From positions 806,001 to 870,000 of the forward strand of contig CAVUKD010000004.1 in NCBI GenBank assembly GCA_963741985.1: 64,000 bases of DNA, written 5' to 3'. Source of the stretch: Cryomorpha sp963741985 (GTDB lineage: Bacteria > Bacteroidota > Bacteroidia > Flavobacteriales_D > Cryomorphaceae). The notes beneath the pieces are model-generated. The model did no database searches. It had not been told where the DNA came from and worked only from the letters and a program-made list of their open reading frames with translations. The translations under genes and the position numbers were made by a program. Of this stretch, positions 9,333 through 18,600 are shown piece by piece. Within the stretch, counting starts at the first letter, position 1; every line of letters starts with the position of its first letter.

Positions 9333-10514
9333 TTATTCTTCTTTGAAGTCGCGTGGATGGGTGTCACTGTATGTCACCGCACGAATTGACTTTATCGTGG
9401 CATCGGCAACGGCATCCCAGTTAAACTTCTCATTTACAATCCGAATACTTTCTGAGCGCATTTTATCCAGTTTCGTTTCTGGCAAGGTAGCCATTTCGCG
9501 AATGGCAGCTCTGAGTTCTTTCAATTTTCCGGGAGCAATCAGGCGCCCATTTTGATGCGATATCATATTCGGAATAGCTCCTACAGATGAAGCGATTATC
9601 GCCAGACCGCGTGCCATAGCCTCTAGGATAACATTGGGCATACCTTCAGAAAAACTGGGTACAATCAATACCTGGCAGGTGTCAATTACAACTTTCAACT
9701 GTTGCGTATCTCGTATCTCACCGTAGTAAAAATGCCCAGGATCATGGATCTGCTTTGATTTTGGAATCGGCCCTACCCAGTGCATTTCCGTCTGCGTTTC
9801 CGCAAAAATTGGGGCGCATTGTATCAATTCTTCAATTCCTTTCCGACGCTCATCCCGGCCAATGAACAAAAACTTCCTTCTCCCCAGCTGGGCTGAGGGT
9901 TTTTCGACCATCCAATCAGCATCCACTGCCGAACCTATTTCGATAATATCCTCCCGCGCGACTCCTATGTTTTCGATTATCTCGGTAATCACGGCTCCGT
10001 AAGAGAAAACAATATTGGCATTGCGGTTTATGAAAATAACGGGCGGGCGCAGTAAATGCTGAGTAAGTTTTACTTTGAAATTTGGCGGAATCTGAAACAT
10101 TTCATATCCGTGAAATTTTACGCCCACAGGCGCTATATGTATTCCTTTTTTCTTGTGCTCCAACAAACACCAACTCGTAAATCCCTTCGCATAAATAAAA
10201 TCAAAATCAGCCCATTCGTCTTTGAGTTTTTCATATACAGCGCAGGAAAACTGGTAGGACTCACGCAAATAATGGCCCGGAATTTTGCGGTATTTCGGAA
10301 AGAACAATCCAATTACGTTGCACTGTTCTTCAGTGGTACCAAGCAATTTAAGTACTTCTGATTCTTCCGGAATCTTCGCCCCATCGTATATTGCGTGAAC
10401 CAGAGTCAGGCGCACACCTTTTTTGAGGAGATTTCGTGCCAGATGAAATGAATGGCGCTGCATTCCTCCGGTAACGTAAGGACTTATCCCATCCGTAAGT
10501 AGTGCTATGTGCAT
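9333..10514 (-). CDS. Family 4 glycosyltransferase
   Basis: A GT-B glycosyltransferase of about 393 residues. The start is placed at the ATG at 10514 (MHIALLTDGISPYV), which begins the first Rossmann strand; an upstream in-frame extension reads through the neighbouring gene and lacks family character. The acceptor domain has GGMQRHSFHLA. The donor domain has KFLFIGRDERRKG and the E-x7-E motif SEGMPNVILEAMARG. It overlaps the upstream glycosyltransferase by ten bases. Specificity is unknown. Confidence 0.88.
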   Translation of the reverse strand: MHIALLTDGISPYVTGGMQRHSFHLARNLLKKGVRLTLVHAIYDGAKIPEESEVLKLLGTTEEQCNVIGLFFPKYRKIPGHYLRESYQFSCAVYEKLKDEWADFDFIYAKGFTSWCLLEHKKKGIHIAPVGVKFHGYEMFQIPPNFKVKLTQHLLRPPVIFINRNANIVFSYGAVITEIIENIGVAREDIIEIGSAVDADWMVEKPSAQLGRRKFLFIGRDERRKGIEELIQCAPIFAETQTEMHWVGPIPKSKQIHDPGHFYYGEIRDTQQLKVVIDTCQVLIVPSFSEGMPNVILEAMARGLAIIASSVGAIPNMISHQNGRLIAPGKLKELRAAIREMATLPETKLDKMRSESIRIVNEKFNWDAVADATIKSIRAVTYSDTHPRDFKEE

Positions 10515-11707
10515 AGTTTCAAGGTGTTTCGGGCCGAGGCATCCCATGTATATTTCTCAAGCACTTTCGCATTCCAATTCATTCCCAGTGTCTTTCTTTT
10601 TTGCGGATGATCGATCAAATCTACTAAAGCTTTGGAAAACGCGGCAATATCGGGTTGAACCAATACACCTTCTTTCTCTGTCATCACGTCACGGACGGGT
10701 GTCACATCGGGCGCAATAACAGGTTTTTTCAAAAGCGCATATTCGAATATTTTTACCGGCGACCCATACCAGTTGCTCTTTGGCATTACTGTAATATCCA
10801 TTAGATCAATGTACTCATATATCTCGCCGTGGTTTACACTTCCCGTAAAAGTTACGTTTTCACCTATACCGAGATCTGTGGCCAGACGCTTCAAATCATT
10901 CAATATCGCGCCCTCGCCCACAATCAGAAGATGAACTTTACGCTCTTCCCTGCCTTCCACTTGATCGTCGACCGATAATTTGGCGAAAGCCTGAATCAGA
11001 ATATCCACTCCGTGATACGGAAACATCGATCCTACAAAACCAACAACAAGCTTATTGCCAAGTTGATATTTTTCTCTTAGTTCCGCTGTTCGCAACGAAT
11101 TAGATTGACTTTCCGTCGGATTTACAGCATTGGGAATAACCGAAATCTTAGAGGCTGAGTCGGGCCGGATTTTCATCAAATAGTTTTTCAATGCAGAACT
11201 CACGACCGATATTCCCTGACTATGTTTTAGGATTTCTTTTTCAACTTTTCGGGCTTTGCCCAGAAGCAAAGATTTTCCTGAAAAGGAAATTCGTTCACCG
11301 GGATATGGCGCATTGATTTCGGCCACATGCTTCACTCCCATTTTTCGGGTGGTGCGAATGCCGGAATTCTGGAGATAGGCCACCCGCTCATACACGAAAT
11401 CAGGCTGAAAAGTGGCAATCATCTCCTCCAACTTTGCTCCCATTTTTGCATCAAACTTTTGTAGCGAAACATCGCGCACCGATTCCCAAATCAATCCGGG
11501 GATCACTGCTTTTACGGATGAAAATCTTCGTTTCGGACTTTCCGCTGAAATTACTACAGTATTTTTATGAAGATCGGCGCCGATAAGCGCCTCCACTTCG
11601 ATTCCCATTCGCTGCCAGGCCGAAATCATCTCGCGCATATGAGTTCCATACCCCGTAGGCGCGGACATACTCAACTGTGGATGTGGCGAATAGTATAATA
11701 TCTTCAT
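10505..11707 (-). CDS. Family 4 glycosyltransferase
   Basis: A GT-B enzyme of about 400 residues. The ATG at 11707 (MKILYYSPHPQLS) is chosen over an upstream alternative because it overlaps the wecB stop by one base (TGATG), the usual coupling in this operon. The N-terminal domain shows TGYGTHMREM. The donor half shows VVGFVGSMFPYHGVD and SPVKIFEYALLKKPV, the variant of the E-x7-E region found in WcaI/FucNAc-transferase-like GT4 enzymes. It probably extends a lipid-linked repeat unit. Confidence 0.88.
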   Translation of the reverse strand: MKILYYSPHPQLSMSAPTGYGTHMREMISAWQRMGIEVEALIGADLHKNTVVISAESPKRRFSSVKAVIPGLIWESVRDVSLQKFDAKMGAKLEEMIATFQPDFVYERVAYLQNSGIRTTRKMGVKHVAEINAPYPGERISFSGKSLLLGKARKVEKEILKHSQGISVVSSALKNYLMKIRPDSASKISVIPNAVNPTESQSNSLRTAELREKYQLGNKLVVGFVGSMFPYHGVDILIQAFAKLSVDDQVEGREERKVHLLIVGEGAILNDLKRLATDLGIGENVTFTGSVNHGEIYEYIDLMDITVMPKSNWYGSPVKIFEYALLKKPVIAPDVTPVRDVMTEKEGVLVQPDIAAFSKALVDLIDHPQKRKTLGMNWNAKVLEKYTWDASARNTLKLCT

Positions 11708-12828
11708 CAAAATCCGTTTTCGAAATAGGCTACAACCCGCGCAAGAACACGCTCCGTAGCATGTCCATCCCACAAATGCGGAATTTGTCCTTTTTTAAAT
11801 TTTCCTTCCAGCACAGAATGTACATACGGTAAAATAGCTTCGACCCTAAATGGAAGGAGAACATTCGTGCCGATCTCAATCGTGCTCGGACGCTCAGTAT
11901 TGGGTCGGAGGGTGAGGCACGGTTTCCGCAAAAAGGTGGTTTCCTCCTGAATTCCACCTGAATCGGTGAGCACAAACCGGCTCTCCGCTATAAGTTTCTG
12001 AAAGTCGAAATAGCCGAGCGGATCGGTGAGTATTATTCCGGGAATGGATTCCAATTCATTTGACAACCCCATTTCCGCAATTTTCTGGCGGCTGCGCGGA
12101 TGAATCGGGAAAACAACCGGAATAAATTCAGATACACCGTTGAGAACTTTGAGTAGAAGCCTTACCCCCGAATCCGAATCCACATTCGAAGGCCGGTGCA
12201 GAGTGACAAGTGCATAGGGTTGGTTCTGCAATTCGAACTTTTCCAGAATTGTGGAAGCCTCAATTTCCGAACGATACCCAACCAAGGTATCGATCATGGT
12301 ATTTCCCACAAAACAAATACCGCGCTCTGCTTTTCCTTCCTGTCTTAAATTCTCCAAACCGGAATCTTCGGTTACAAAATGCAGGTTGGCAACCATATCG
12401 GCAATATTCCGGTTGTGCTCTTCGGGCATATCGATATCAAAACTGCGTAAGCCACTTTCAAGATGCGCGATGGGCAAATGGCATTTATTGGCTGCGATGG
12501 CCGCTGCCAATGTCGAATTCACATCGCCCACAACCATCACCATATCGGGATGGACTTCCAAAAACAAATCAGTAAGGGCTGAAATGGTCGCGGCAATTTG
12601 TTTTCCCGGAAGGTCGGGCTGGATATTTAAAAAAACATCCGGTCGCAAGCCGAACTGATCGAAAAATACCGCCGCCATTTTTTCGTCGTAATGCTGGCCG
12701 GTATGTACAATTTTAACTTCCAGATGGTCCATGGTGGCAGCCACAGACTTAAATCGGGTGACTTTTATGAAATTAGGTCGCGTGCCCACGACAATCCAAA
12801 GGGTTCGATTCTTATGCATCAAGCTCAT
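11707..12828 (-). CDS. wecB: UDP-N-acetylglucosamine 2-epimerase (non-hydrolysing)
   Basis: A 373-residue enzyme interconverting UDP-GlcNAc and UDP-ManNAc in the cytoplasm. The family landmarks are all present: GTRPNFIK at the N-terminus, TGQHYD, GDVNST with the catalytic Asp, HLESGLRS, MPEEHNR with the Glu, TLHRPSN with the His, and TDSGGIQEE near the UDP site. An ATG three codons in (12819) is an equally possible start. UDP-ManNAc made here could feed the operon's glycosyltransferases directly or after oxidation, but no wecC-like dehydrogenase is visible in the window. Confidence 0.93.
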   Translation of the reverse strand: MSLMHKNRTLWIVVGTRPNFIKVTRFKSVAATMDHLEVKIVHTGQHYDEKMAAVFFDQFGLRPDVFLNIQPDLPGKQIAATISALTDLFLEVHPDMVMVVGDVNSTLAAAIAANKCHLPIAHLESGLRSFDIDMPEEHNRNIADMVANLHFVTEDSGLENLRQEGKAERGICFVGNTMIDTLVGYRSEIEASTILEKFELQNQPYALVTLHRPSNVDSDSGVRLLLKVLNGVSEFIPVVFPIHPRSRQKIAEMGLSNELESIPGIILTDPLGYFDFQKLIAESRFVLTDSGGIQEETTFLRKPCLTLRPNTERPSTIEIGTNVLLPFRVEAILPYVHSVLEGKFKKGQIPHLWDGHATERVLARVVAYFENGF

Positions 12829-14050
12829 CCAATTGAATTTTAATCCGTTCTACAAACCTACGGCTTATGGCATCAATGGAATAATCCTGAAGCCAGTTTC
12901 GTGGTCCCTCTATTGCCATTGGTGCTGCAAAAAAAGATTCCAAAGAACTTTCTTCCGCCAGGAAACGACCCAGATTTTTGTTCTCAATAAATTCAGACAG
13001 CGTTCCTTTTCTGCCCATTGCCATAATCGGAACGTGCAGTGCAGCCAGTTCATAAAGTTTGGAAGGAATCCCGTTTTTCGCGTGCTCAGGAATGAAAAAG
13101 ATGAGCCAGGCCGCCTCTTGCGAAATGGAGAAAAATTCTTTTGAGGGAATGGGTTTATGGAAATGAACAGACTCTGATTTATGATGCCCGTGCCACTCAT
13201 CATTTGAATAAATATCCAATTCAAAGCGGCTTGCATTTTTGGTTACAAAATCGATCAAACGAGCAATGGAATCCTGAGAGTCCTTGTACAGCGAACCTCC
13301 ATAAACCAATTTTATTCTATTGGAATTTTCGGAGTCACCCTTGGCAGCTATTGGAATATCTTCGGGATCGTAGCCGTGCGAAATCTCACATATTTTCTCC
13401 GCATTCGCAGGATACTTTCTTTGCAGCTTTTTTACTATTTCCGGCCAGGGCGAACTAATCAAATTGAAAGCGTTCACGACTTTTTCCTCCGAATCTTTTT
13501 CAAATCGGAGCCGCTCAAGCGGAAGATGTTTGTAGCCATAAGCCTCACCCCACGTCCATGGATCACGGAAATCGGCCATAAAAAGGATTTCGGGAAATCT
13601 CGGAATCAGGTTGGCCGTATAGCTCAAAAGCCGAAACGGTGCGCCGGTGACGATCACACATTGAAAATCCTGAAAATCCAGCAATTGAAGAAGTTGGTTC
13701 ACAAATGCTTTTTCATCGTTCAGAGCGCGGTCATACGGTGATCCATTACTCTTGCGATTCATGTTGTAAAGCGCAGTCCGATAGGCTATTTTTTCAAAAA
13801 AATCCTTCGGCTTTTTGTCCAGCACTTCTGGAAAATAATGTGCATACGTATGCACCGGAATCCCTTCCACATCCGCAGTCCACGAACTCTGAGGCTGAGC
13901 AGGCAGTGCCGCTGTCAAAACTTCTACCGCGTGACCCTGCCGTTTTAAATATTTCGCAAACTTTGCCCAGCGTCGGCCCCCAATTCCGGGAGCCGGCGGA
14001 AACGTGTGCGACACAATCAGAATGCGAATATGTTCCGGGCCTTTTTCCAA
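12812..14050 (-). CDS. Glycosyltransferase, GT-B fold (GT4-like)
   Basis: A 412-residue protein. ILIVSHTFPPAPGIGGRRW at the start is the GT4 N-terminal strand and glycine loop. Mid-protein FMADFRDPW is common in the subgroup of uncharacterised GT4 proteins that work in Bacteroidota capsule loci. The donor domain has KLVYGGSLYKDSQD and the sequence PSKLYELAALHVPIMAMG, where the usual first Glu of E-x7-E is not obvious. It abuts the nucleotidyltransferase gene with no gap. Donor and acceptor are unknown. Confidence 0.82.
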   Translation of the reverse strand: MEKGPEHIRILIVSHTFPPAPGIGGRRWAKFAKYLKRQGHAVEVLTAALPAQPQSSWTADVEGIPVHTYAHYFPEVLDKKPKDFFEKIAYRTALYNMNRKSNGSPYDRALNDEKAFVNQLLQLLDFQDFQCVIVTGAPFRLLSYTANLIPRFPEILFMADFRDPWTWGEAYGYKHLPLERLRFEKDSEEKVVNAFNLISSPWPEIVKKLQRKYPANAEKICEISHGYDPEDIPIAAKGDSENSNRIKLVYGGSLYKDSQDSIARLIDFVTKNASRFELDIYSNDEWHGHHKSESVHFHKPIPSKEFFSISQEAAWLIFFIPEHAKNGIPSKLYELAALHVPIMAMGRKGTLSEFIENKNLGRFLAEESSLESFFAAPMAIEGPRNWLQDYSIDAISRRFVERIKIQLDELDA

Positions 14051-14467
14051 TCAAGCTTTTTTTTGTTGGTTCATCAGCCTTTCGACGATTGCTGTGGTGC
14101 TATATCCGTGGCTTCTGTCCAAATAATGAATTTTCTTTATGGCATCGGGAGCGGTGATTGGTCGGCCACGATAATCATCTCCCAAAAACCGGATTTGAAA
14201 ATCGCCTTCCTGCATCATGTGAGTAAGCTGCTCCTCCGAATTGTATTCAAGAATCTCATCCACAAACCGAACAGATCCCAAGACCATTTTTCTTTCCGCC
14301 AGGGAAAAGATTGGTTTCCGCTTTCCGGGATTTATATTTTCATCAAAATCTTCGGCGGTATTCAGCGCAACGGTTAGATGGTCGCAGTACTTTTTGCATT
14401 CCTCAAGCATCAGCACATGGCCGGGATGATACAAATCGAAAACGCCACACGCAAACCCGCGAATCAT
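14051..14467 (-). CDS. Cytidylyltransferase-family nucleotidyltransferase (HldE C-domain / TagD-like)
   Basis: A 138-residue stand-alone nucleotidyltransferase. GVFDLYHPGH holds the HxGH signature that binds the NTP phosphates, and HGYSTTAIVERL is the C-terminal ISTT-type motif. This fold activates phospho-sugars or alditol phosphates as NDP derivatives. It lies beside a PfkB kinase, a SIS isomerase and an SDR, which points to the nucleotide-activation step of an Hld-like pathway. Glycerol-3-phosphate cytidylyltransferase (TagD) is the main alternative. ATP or CTP use cannot be read from the motifs. Confidence 0.8.
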   Translation of the reverse strand: MIRGFACGVFDLYHPGHVLMLEECKKYCDHLTVALNTAEDFDENINPGKRKPIFSLAERKMVLGSVRFVDEILEYNSEEQLTHMMQEGDFQIRFLGDDYRGRPITAPDAIKKIHYLDRSHGYSTTAIVERLMNQQKKA

Positions 14468-15381
14468 GAGATATTCTCTTTAATGAATATTTCCAAATCG
14501 TGCTTTGGGCTCCAGCCAAGCATCTTCTTCGCCTTTGAAATATCTGCATAGGTGATCTCAGCTTCGCCTTCCCGCTTATCAATAAAGGAATACGAATCAG
14601 AAATCATTTTAGCCAAATCGAGTACCGAACAGGTATGCGAATGGCCAATATTAAAAGCTGTATTCAGTTTTTCGGGGTGTACCGCCGCCATATAATTCGC
14701 ACGCGCCAAATCCTTTACGTGCACAAAATCACGTTTTTGTGAACCATCGCCGGTAATCAGCAATGGCTCGCTCCGGGAAGCACGATCGAGGAAAATACCG
14801 ATTACGCTGCTATAGGCATTGAATGTATTCTCAGGGTTAAAACTCCGCGGGCCATAGGGATTGAAATAACGCAGATGGACAAAATCAAGTGGAAACCGGG
14901 TAGATAATAATTCGAAATACTTCTCGACTTCGTATTTCTGAAAGGCATACGGACTGAGGCAATCAATTCCCTCCGATTCAGGAGTAGGGATCATTTTTGG
15001 AGTGCCGTATATAGCGCTCGACGAGCTGTTCACAAACCGCGGAAAACGATTATCCGCAATCATCAGTTCCAATAAATGCATGGCACCCATCAGATTGGCG
15101 TGAATATGTTCATTTACCAGTTCGAAGCTCGGTTGTATGCGCGGAAGCGCCGCCAGATGAAAAACGACATCGTAAGGCTTCAAGGTTTTCAAAGAAAAAA
15201 GCGAATCTTCCAAAAACTCAAAACGTGGATGGTCTTTCTGGCCGGCAATATTTTTTCGCGTACCGGTGCTGAGATTATCGATTCCGGTAATCTGCCAATC
15301 GGTTTTTTCCAAAAGGTAGTCAAGCAGATTACTGCCAATAAATCCTGCCACGCCCGTTAGAAGTACTTTTTTGATTTTCAT
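14464..15381 (-). CDS. NAD-dependent epimerase (extended SDR)
   Basis: An SDR of about 305 residues. The start at 15381 (MKIKKVLLTGVAGFIGSN) overlaps the SIS isomerase stop as ATGA, so it is favoured over a longer in-frame extension. It has TGVAGFIGSN for NAD, SSSSAIYG for the Ser, YAFQK for the YxxxK pair, and RYFNPYGPR, all close to UDP-glucose 4-epimerases. In context it may epimerise the sugar nucleotide made by the adjacent kinase, isomerase and nucleotidyltransferase, as HldD does. The motifs alone fit a galE-like enzyme equally well. Confidence 0.83.
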   Translation of the reverse strand: MKIKKVLLTGVAGFIGSNLLDYLLEKTDWQITGIDNLSTGTRKNIAGQKDHPRFEFLEDSLFSLKTLKPYDVVFHLAALPRIQPSFELVNEHIHANLMGAMHLLELMIADNRFPRFVNSSSSAIYGTPKMIPTPESEGIDCLSPYAFQKYEVEKYFELLSTRFPLDFVHLRYFNPYGPRSFNPENTFNAYSSVIGIFLDRASRSEPLLITGDGSQKRDFVHVKDLARANYMAAVHPEKLNTAFNIGHSHTCSVLDLAKMISDSYSFIDKREGEAEITYADISKAKKMLGWSPKHDLEIFIKENIS

Positions 15382-15893
15382 GTCAATTCGTCGAGTATGG
15401 CATGAAGAATTACCTGGTGGAAACATTCTACAACGCCATAGTTTTTGATCGGAGTTACAAAATTTACTTCGCCCTGAGCACTCAATGTATTCTCAGCATC
15501 GAAACCACTGAGCGTAATTACTAAGCCGCCGCGCTCACGATGTTTTGCGACAGCATTCAAAATATTTTTTGACTCACCAGACGAACTTATGGCAACCAGA
15601 ATATCACCTCTCTGGAAACTGAAATTAATCCATTCGGCTATCGCATTTTCATAGCCGTAATCATTTGCAAAACAAGTAATCAAGGCACCATCAGAGAATG
15701 TGAGTGTCGGCTTCTTCGCAATCTTCATATAATCTTCCATCATATGGCTGCCTATTGCATTGCTGCCACCGTTTCCGATAAAAATGATACGCGAAGCGGT
15801 ATCGAGAATGCTCACCGATTCGCGGATTTGCCGGCGGATAGTATCCGAAGCAAAAAATTCTGAAAAAGCCTTATTGTATAAATCCAGCTGCAT
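15378..15893 (-). CDS. SIS-domain sugar-phosphate isomerase, GmhA-like
   Basis: A 171-residue single SIS domain. FIGNGGSNAIGSHMMEDY matches the phosphate-binding GNGGSA region of sedoheptulose-7-phosphate isomerase, and ISSSGESKNIL is the second Ser/Thr-rich phosphate loop. ANDYGYE and the C-terminal FHQVILHAILDEL are also GmhA-like. GmhA makes D-glycero-D-manno-heptose 7-phosphate, the first step of heptose synthesis. Overlaps on both sides with the kinase and SDR genes support a common pathway. The substrate is inferred. Confidence 0.82.
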   Translation of the reverse strand: MQLDLYNKAFSEFFASDTIRRQIRESVSILDTASRIIFIGNGGSNAIGSHMMEDYMKIAKKPTLTFSDGALITCFANDYGYENAIAEWINFSFQRGDILVAISSSGESKNILNAVAKHRERGGLVITLSGFDAENTLSAQGEVNFVTPIKNYGVVECFHQVILHAILDELT

Positions 15894-16767
15894 GTTTTCG
15901 TAATTTTTCTTTGGTTACGGCCTGCTCATTGCAGAGCCAGGTGCACGATAAACTCGCCGCCAGCGAAGGTACGAGCATTATATGATTTATATCCTCAAAA
16001 TCCACTTCGGCACACAGGCTGGCAAATGCGTAAAAAGTATCACCGGCACCGATCGTATCGACTACCTCGCCTTTAAATACCGGCTGATGAACGTAGGTTG
16101 TGCCATCGTAATAAGCCGAACCGCGTCGGCCCAAGGTCAGAAAAAGCTTATCGGCCATAAGTTCATAGTCGTAAAGACCGGCTATAGCTCCGCTTTCGCT
16201 AAAATCTGTCTTCGAATTGACCTGAAGACTCGCCTCGCGCAAATCCATACATGCACTCTTTTTGGCGAAAGCTTTCCATTTCGACATCCGGTTGTACCCA
16301 AAATTATTGCTGTTGGTCTGGGTCATGAAATGGTACTTCCCATTCACTTCCAGCTTATTGCAGAAACCGTGACCAAAATCGGCAACAATGACCACATCGT
16401 AATCGGCACTATTCACTTGTATGGGACCAAAACTCCGGCTGTCAAATTTATTGATCTCGACGTGCTTCTTCCGGTCGTCTTTATCAATAAGTCGGGTTTT
16501 TACAATTTCGCCTTTTTCATTGGAAATCAGATCGACGCTTTTCACAAAATCTTCGAGGTGGCGGGCAATGGCCGCAGCTCCTCCCTGCTGTGTGCTCTTA
16601 TCACCATCGGGACTGGCATAGCTGAACACCGGACAGAAAGATTTCATGCTCTGCCCCTCGTAATTAACCTCGATAAATTCGTCAATAATGGTTTCGCCGA
16701 CCACACAAACGCGCATATCTTTTACGTTGTAAATAAAGCGCTCAATTTCATCTCTTCTATTCGCCAT
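15871..16767 (-). CDS. PfkB-family sugar kinase (HldE kinase-domain-like)
   Basis: A 298-residue ribokinase-fold kinase. VCVVGETIIDEFIEV and QQGGAAAIARHLEDF correspond to the N-terminal substrate loop and GGAANVA motif of HldE-type heptokinases. DTIGAGDTF near the C-terminus is the PfkB anion-hole and catalytic Asp motif. In canonical HldE the kinase is fused to the nucleotidyltransferase; here the latter is a separate gene two positions downstream. Its 3' end overlaps the SIS gene by 23 bases. Heptose phosphate is the likely but unproven substrate. Confidence 0.84.
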   Translation of the reverse strand: MANRRDEIERFIYNVKDMRVCVVGETIIDEFIEVNYEGQSMKSFCPVFSYASPDGDKSTQQGGAAAIARHLEDFVKSVDLISNEKGEIVKTRLIDKDDRKKHVEINKFDSRSFGPIQVNSADYDVVIVADFGHGFCNKLEVNGKYHFMTQTNSNNFGYNRMSKWKAFAKKSACMDLREASLQVNSKTDFSESGAIAGLYDYELMADKLFLTLGRRGSAYYDGTTYVHQPVFKGEVVDTIGAGDTFYAFASLCAEVDFEDINHIMLVPSLAASLSCTWLCNEQAVTKEKLRKHAAGFIQ

Positions 16768-17589
16768 CTATTTTCGAATATGTTCTATAATTTTAGTCAG
16801 CACCGTTCGTTTTGGAAAGCTATAGGTTTTCAATTTTCCGGACGTTTCCATCCAAATATTTTCTAAATCCTGCTTCAATGCATGGTTTTCAAAGGGAAAA
16901 TCAGCTTTCCAATCGCCAAAGGTACTGAGGTAGATCCTATAATTGTCTTCAGCGGCAGTTTCTTTCGCGGAAGCGGTAATCGACCCCGGATTTAAAACGC
17001 GAATATACAAAGGATTGCCGCTCGAAACCCATTCTATTTTCCGGTTTTCGTAATAACTTTTCCATGCGCGGCTGTGGTCGCAGGCGAAAAGATAATTTTC
17101 GGCGCCGGCCTTTTCAGATCCCCCAATCGCAGCCACTTTCGTCATCGCATGCGCAAATGAATGGATCATCGTATTGGGAAACCAATCGCGCTTCTGCCGG
17201 CTCAAAAGGCCGCTTGACAAATCATAAAACCAATGTTTGGAATCAACGCAGCAATCGAAACCACCAGATGCATTTGCATCAAAAACAGCAGGATTTATAA
17301 GGTCATCATCATCGAGCCGAACGAGGTGCTGAAAAGTATCTGCAGTGTTCATTTCAAGCAGCTTACCTGCCTCGAAGAGCTTGTCTTCTTTCGTTTTTCC
17401 TTCGGTGGAAATACATTCAAAATGTTCTGGCAGACCTTCCCAATTCTCAATATCGCCAAGCAGCCAAACCCGATAGGAAGAATGTAGCTTGCCCAGCTGC
17501 CTGAAACAAAGCTCCCGCAAGGCTTCTCGCGTTTTATCGAGCATTTCGACGGGCGTAAGCGGAATAAGAAATAGGGTTTCTATTTTCAT
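16768..17589 (-). CDS. Putative glycosyltransferase (rhamnosyltransferase-like)
   Basis: A 273-residue protein with no strong family signature apart from HLVRLDDDDLINP, an Asp-rich DXD-like motif preceded by a beta-strand, as in PF11316-type putative rhamnosyltransferases and other GT-A enzymes. The N-terminus MKIETLFLIPLTPVEMLDKT resembles the start of that group, which lacks the classical GT2 opening. It fits without gaps between the kinase gene and another transferase gene. I am moderately sure it is a glycosyltransferase and unsure of the family. Confidence 0.6.
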   Translation of the reverse strand: MKIETLFLIPLTPVEMLDKTREALRELCFRQLGKLHSSYRVWLLGDIENWEGLPEHFECISTEGKTKEDKLFEAGKLLEMNTADTFQHLVRLDDDDLINPAVFDANASGGFDCCVDSKHWFYDLSSGLLSRQKRDWFPNTMIHSFAHAMTKVAAIGGSEKAGAENYLFACDHSRAWKSYYENRKIEWVSSGNPLYIRVLNPGSITASAKETAAEDNYRIYLSTFGDWKADFPFENHALKQDLENIWMETSGKLKTYSFPKRTVLTKIIEHIRK

Positions 17590-18600
17590 TTAGAATTGGC
17601 CTTCGGCTGCAAAGTTCTCAATTTCCATTAAATCAAAGGCATAATGGAGGGGTTGCGCTTCAAGATTTTTGCGAAAGCGAATGGTGTCAATCAATCCCTT
17701 GATAGGCGGATCGCCATTAAAAATGATCAAAACCGGCGTGTGCACATATGCTCCAAGATGCACAGCCCCCGAATGTTGTGTTATAATTAGTTGAGCATCG
17801 GCACAATACCGCAGCGTGTCAACATTGTCAGCTGAAACGCGCAATTCGATATTTCCCTTGGTTTCTACCTCAGCGCTCAGCGATGGATGCCCCACCAAAT
17901 AAACCTTGTCGAAAAACGGGGATACACGCTCGGCAATCGCTGCATAATCCCACGGGCCACCGTTGTTGGGGCTGAATGCACTTCCTTTTTTTCGAGGGAA
18001 GATAACACAGGTTCGGGCGCTATTTTTCGCATACACTTTCGATAAATCACAAATATCCTGCTTTCCCTCCAGCTCCCAGTTGCGGAATACAAACCAGTAC
18101 ATATCCTTTTCGGAAATGTCGAGATAGGGAAGTCCCGAATTTTGCGCTTCTTTTTTGAATGTTTTCACTTTTTCCTCCACATCCGGCGGAAGGATGGTTT
18201 CATTGGCCATGGGCTTCGCTTCCGCAAAAAAATCGCGAAGGGGCGTCCATTCATAAATGATCGATTTCCCCAATTCATTTACCAAAAAAGGTGCGTGAAG
18301 CTCCATACCACAATAATGGATTTTTACTCCTTTTTTGTATAAATGTGTTAGAAAAGGAAGATTATGGAGCAAAAAATGACCAAATTCTCCCTTAAAAGGT
18401 CCGTAATAGCATTCTTTCTTTTTTAAAGCCGCGCGGTAAAAAGTATTGAGTTTTCGTTTTGACCGCCGCACCATCTGATTGTACCCAATTACACCTTTCC
18501 AGTTCAATCCGCGCCTCCCATACTCCACCGTTGTTGCTCCGTCGTGAAAAACCAGTGGAATCTCTTCCTCTCTCAGTCCGTATTGTAGTAAATCATCCAT
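17590..18600 (-). CDS. Putative GT-B glycosyltransferase (GT61/GT9-like)
   Basis: A 336-residue protein. The N-terminal half contains CYYGPFKGEFGHFLLHNLP, similar to the His-containing region of GT61/DUF563 enzymes. The C-terminal half has DKVYLVGHPS and ITQHSGAVHLGAYVHTPV, which recalls the donor-site loop SGxxHLAA..TPV of GT9 heptosyltransferases. A heptosyltransferase role would suit the adjacent Hld-like module, but that is inference. Overlap with the upstream gene is eight bases. The family cannot be fixed without a profile search. Confidence 0.55.
   Translation of the reverse strand: MDDLLQYGLREEEIPLVFHDGATTVEYGRRGLNWKGVIGYNQMVRRSKRKLNTFYRAALKKKECYYGPFKGEFGHFLLHNLPFLTHLYKKGVKIHYCGMELHAPFLVNELGKSIIYEWTPLRDFFAEAKPMANETILPPDVEEKVKTFKKEAQNSGLPYLDISEKDMYWFVFRNWELEGKQDICDLSKVYAKNSARTCVIFPRKKGSAFSPNNGGPWDYAAIAERVSPFFDKVYLVGHPSLSAEVETKGNIELRVSADNVDTLRYCADAQLIITQHSGAVHLGAYVHTPVLIIFNGDPPIKGLIDTIRFRKNLEAQPLHYAFDLMEIENFAAEGQF

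Noticed and set aside
15982..16866. 294-residue open frame antisense to the PfkB kinase gene
   Set aside because: It has no recognisable motifs, while the minus-strand frame has the GGAA and DTIGAGDTF kinase motifs and operon overlaps.
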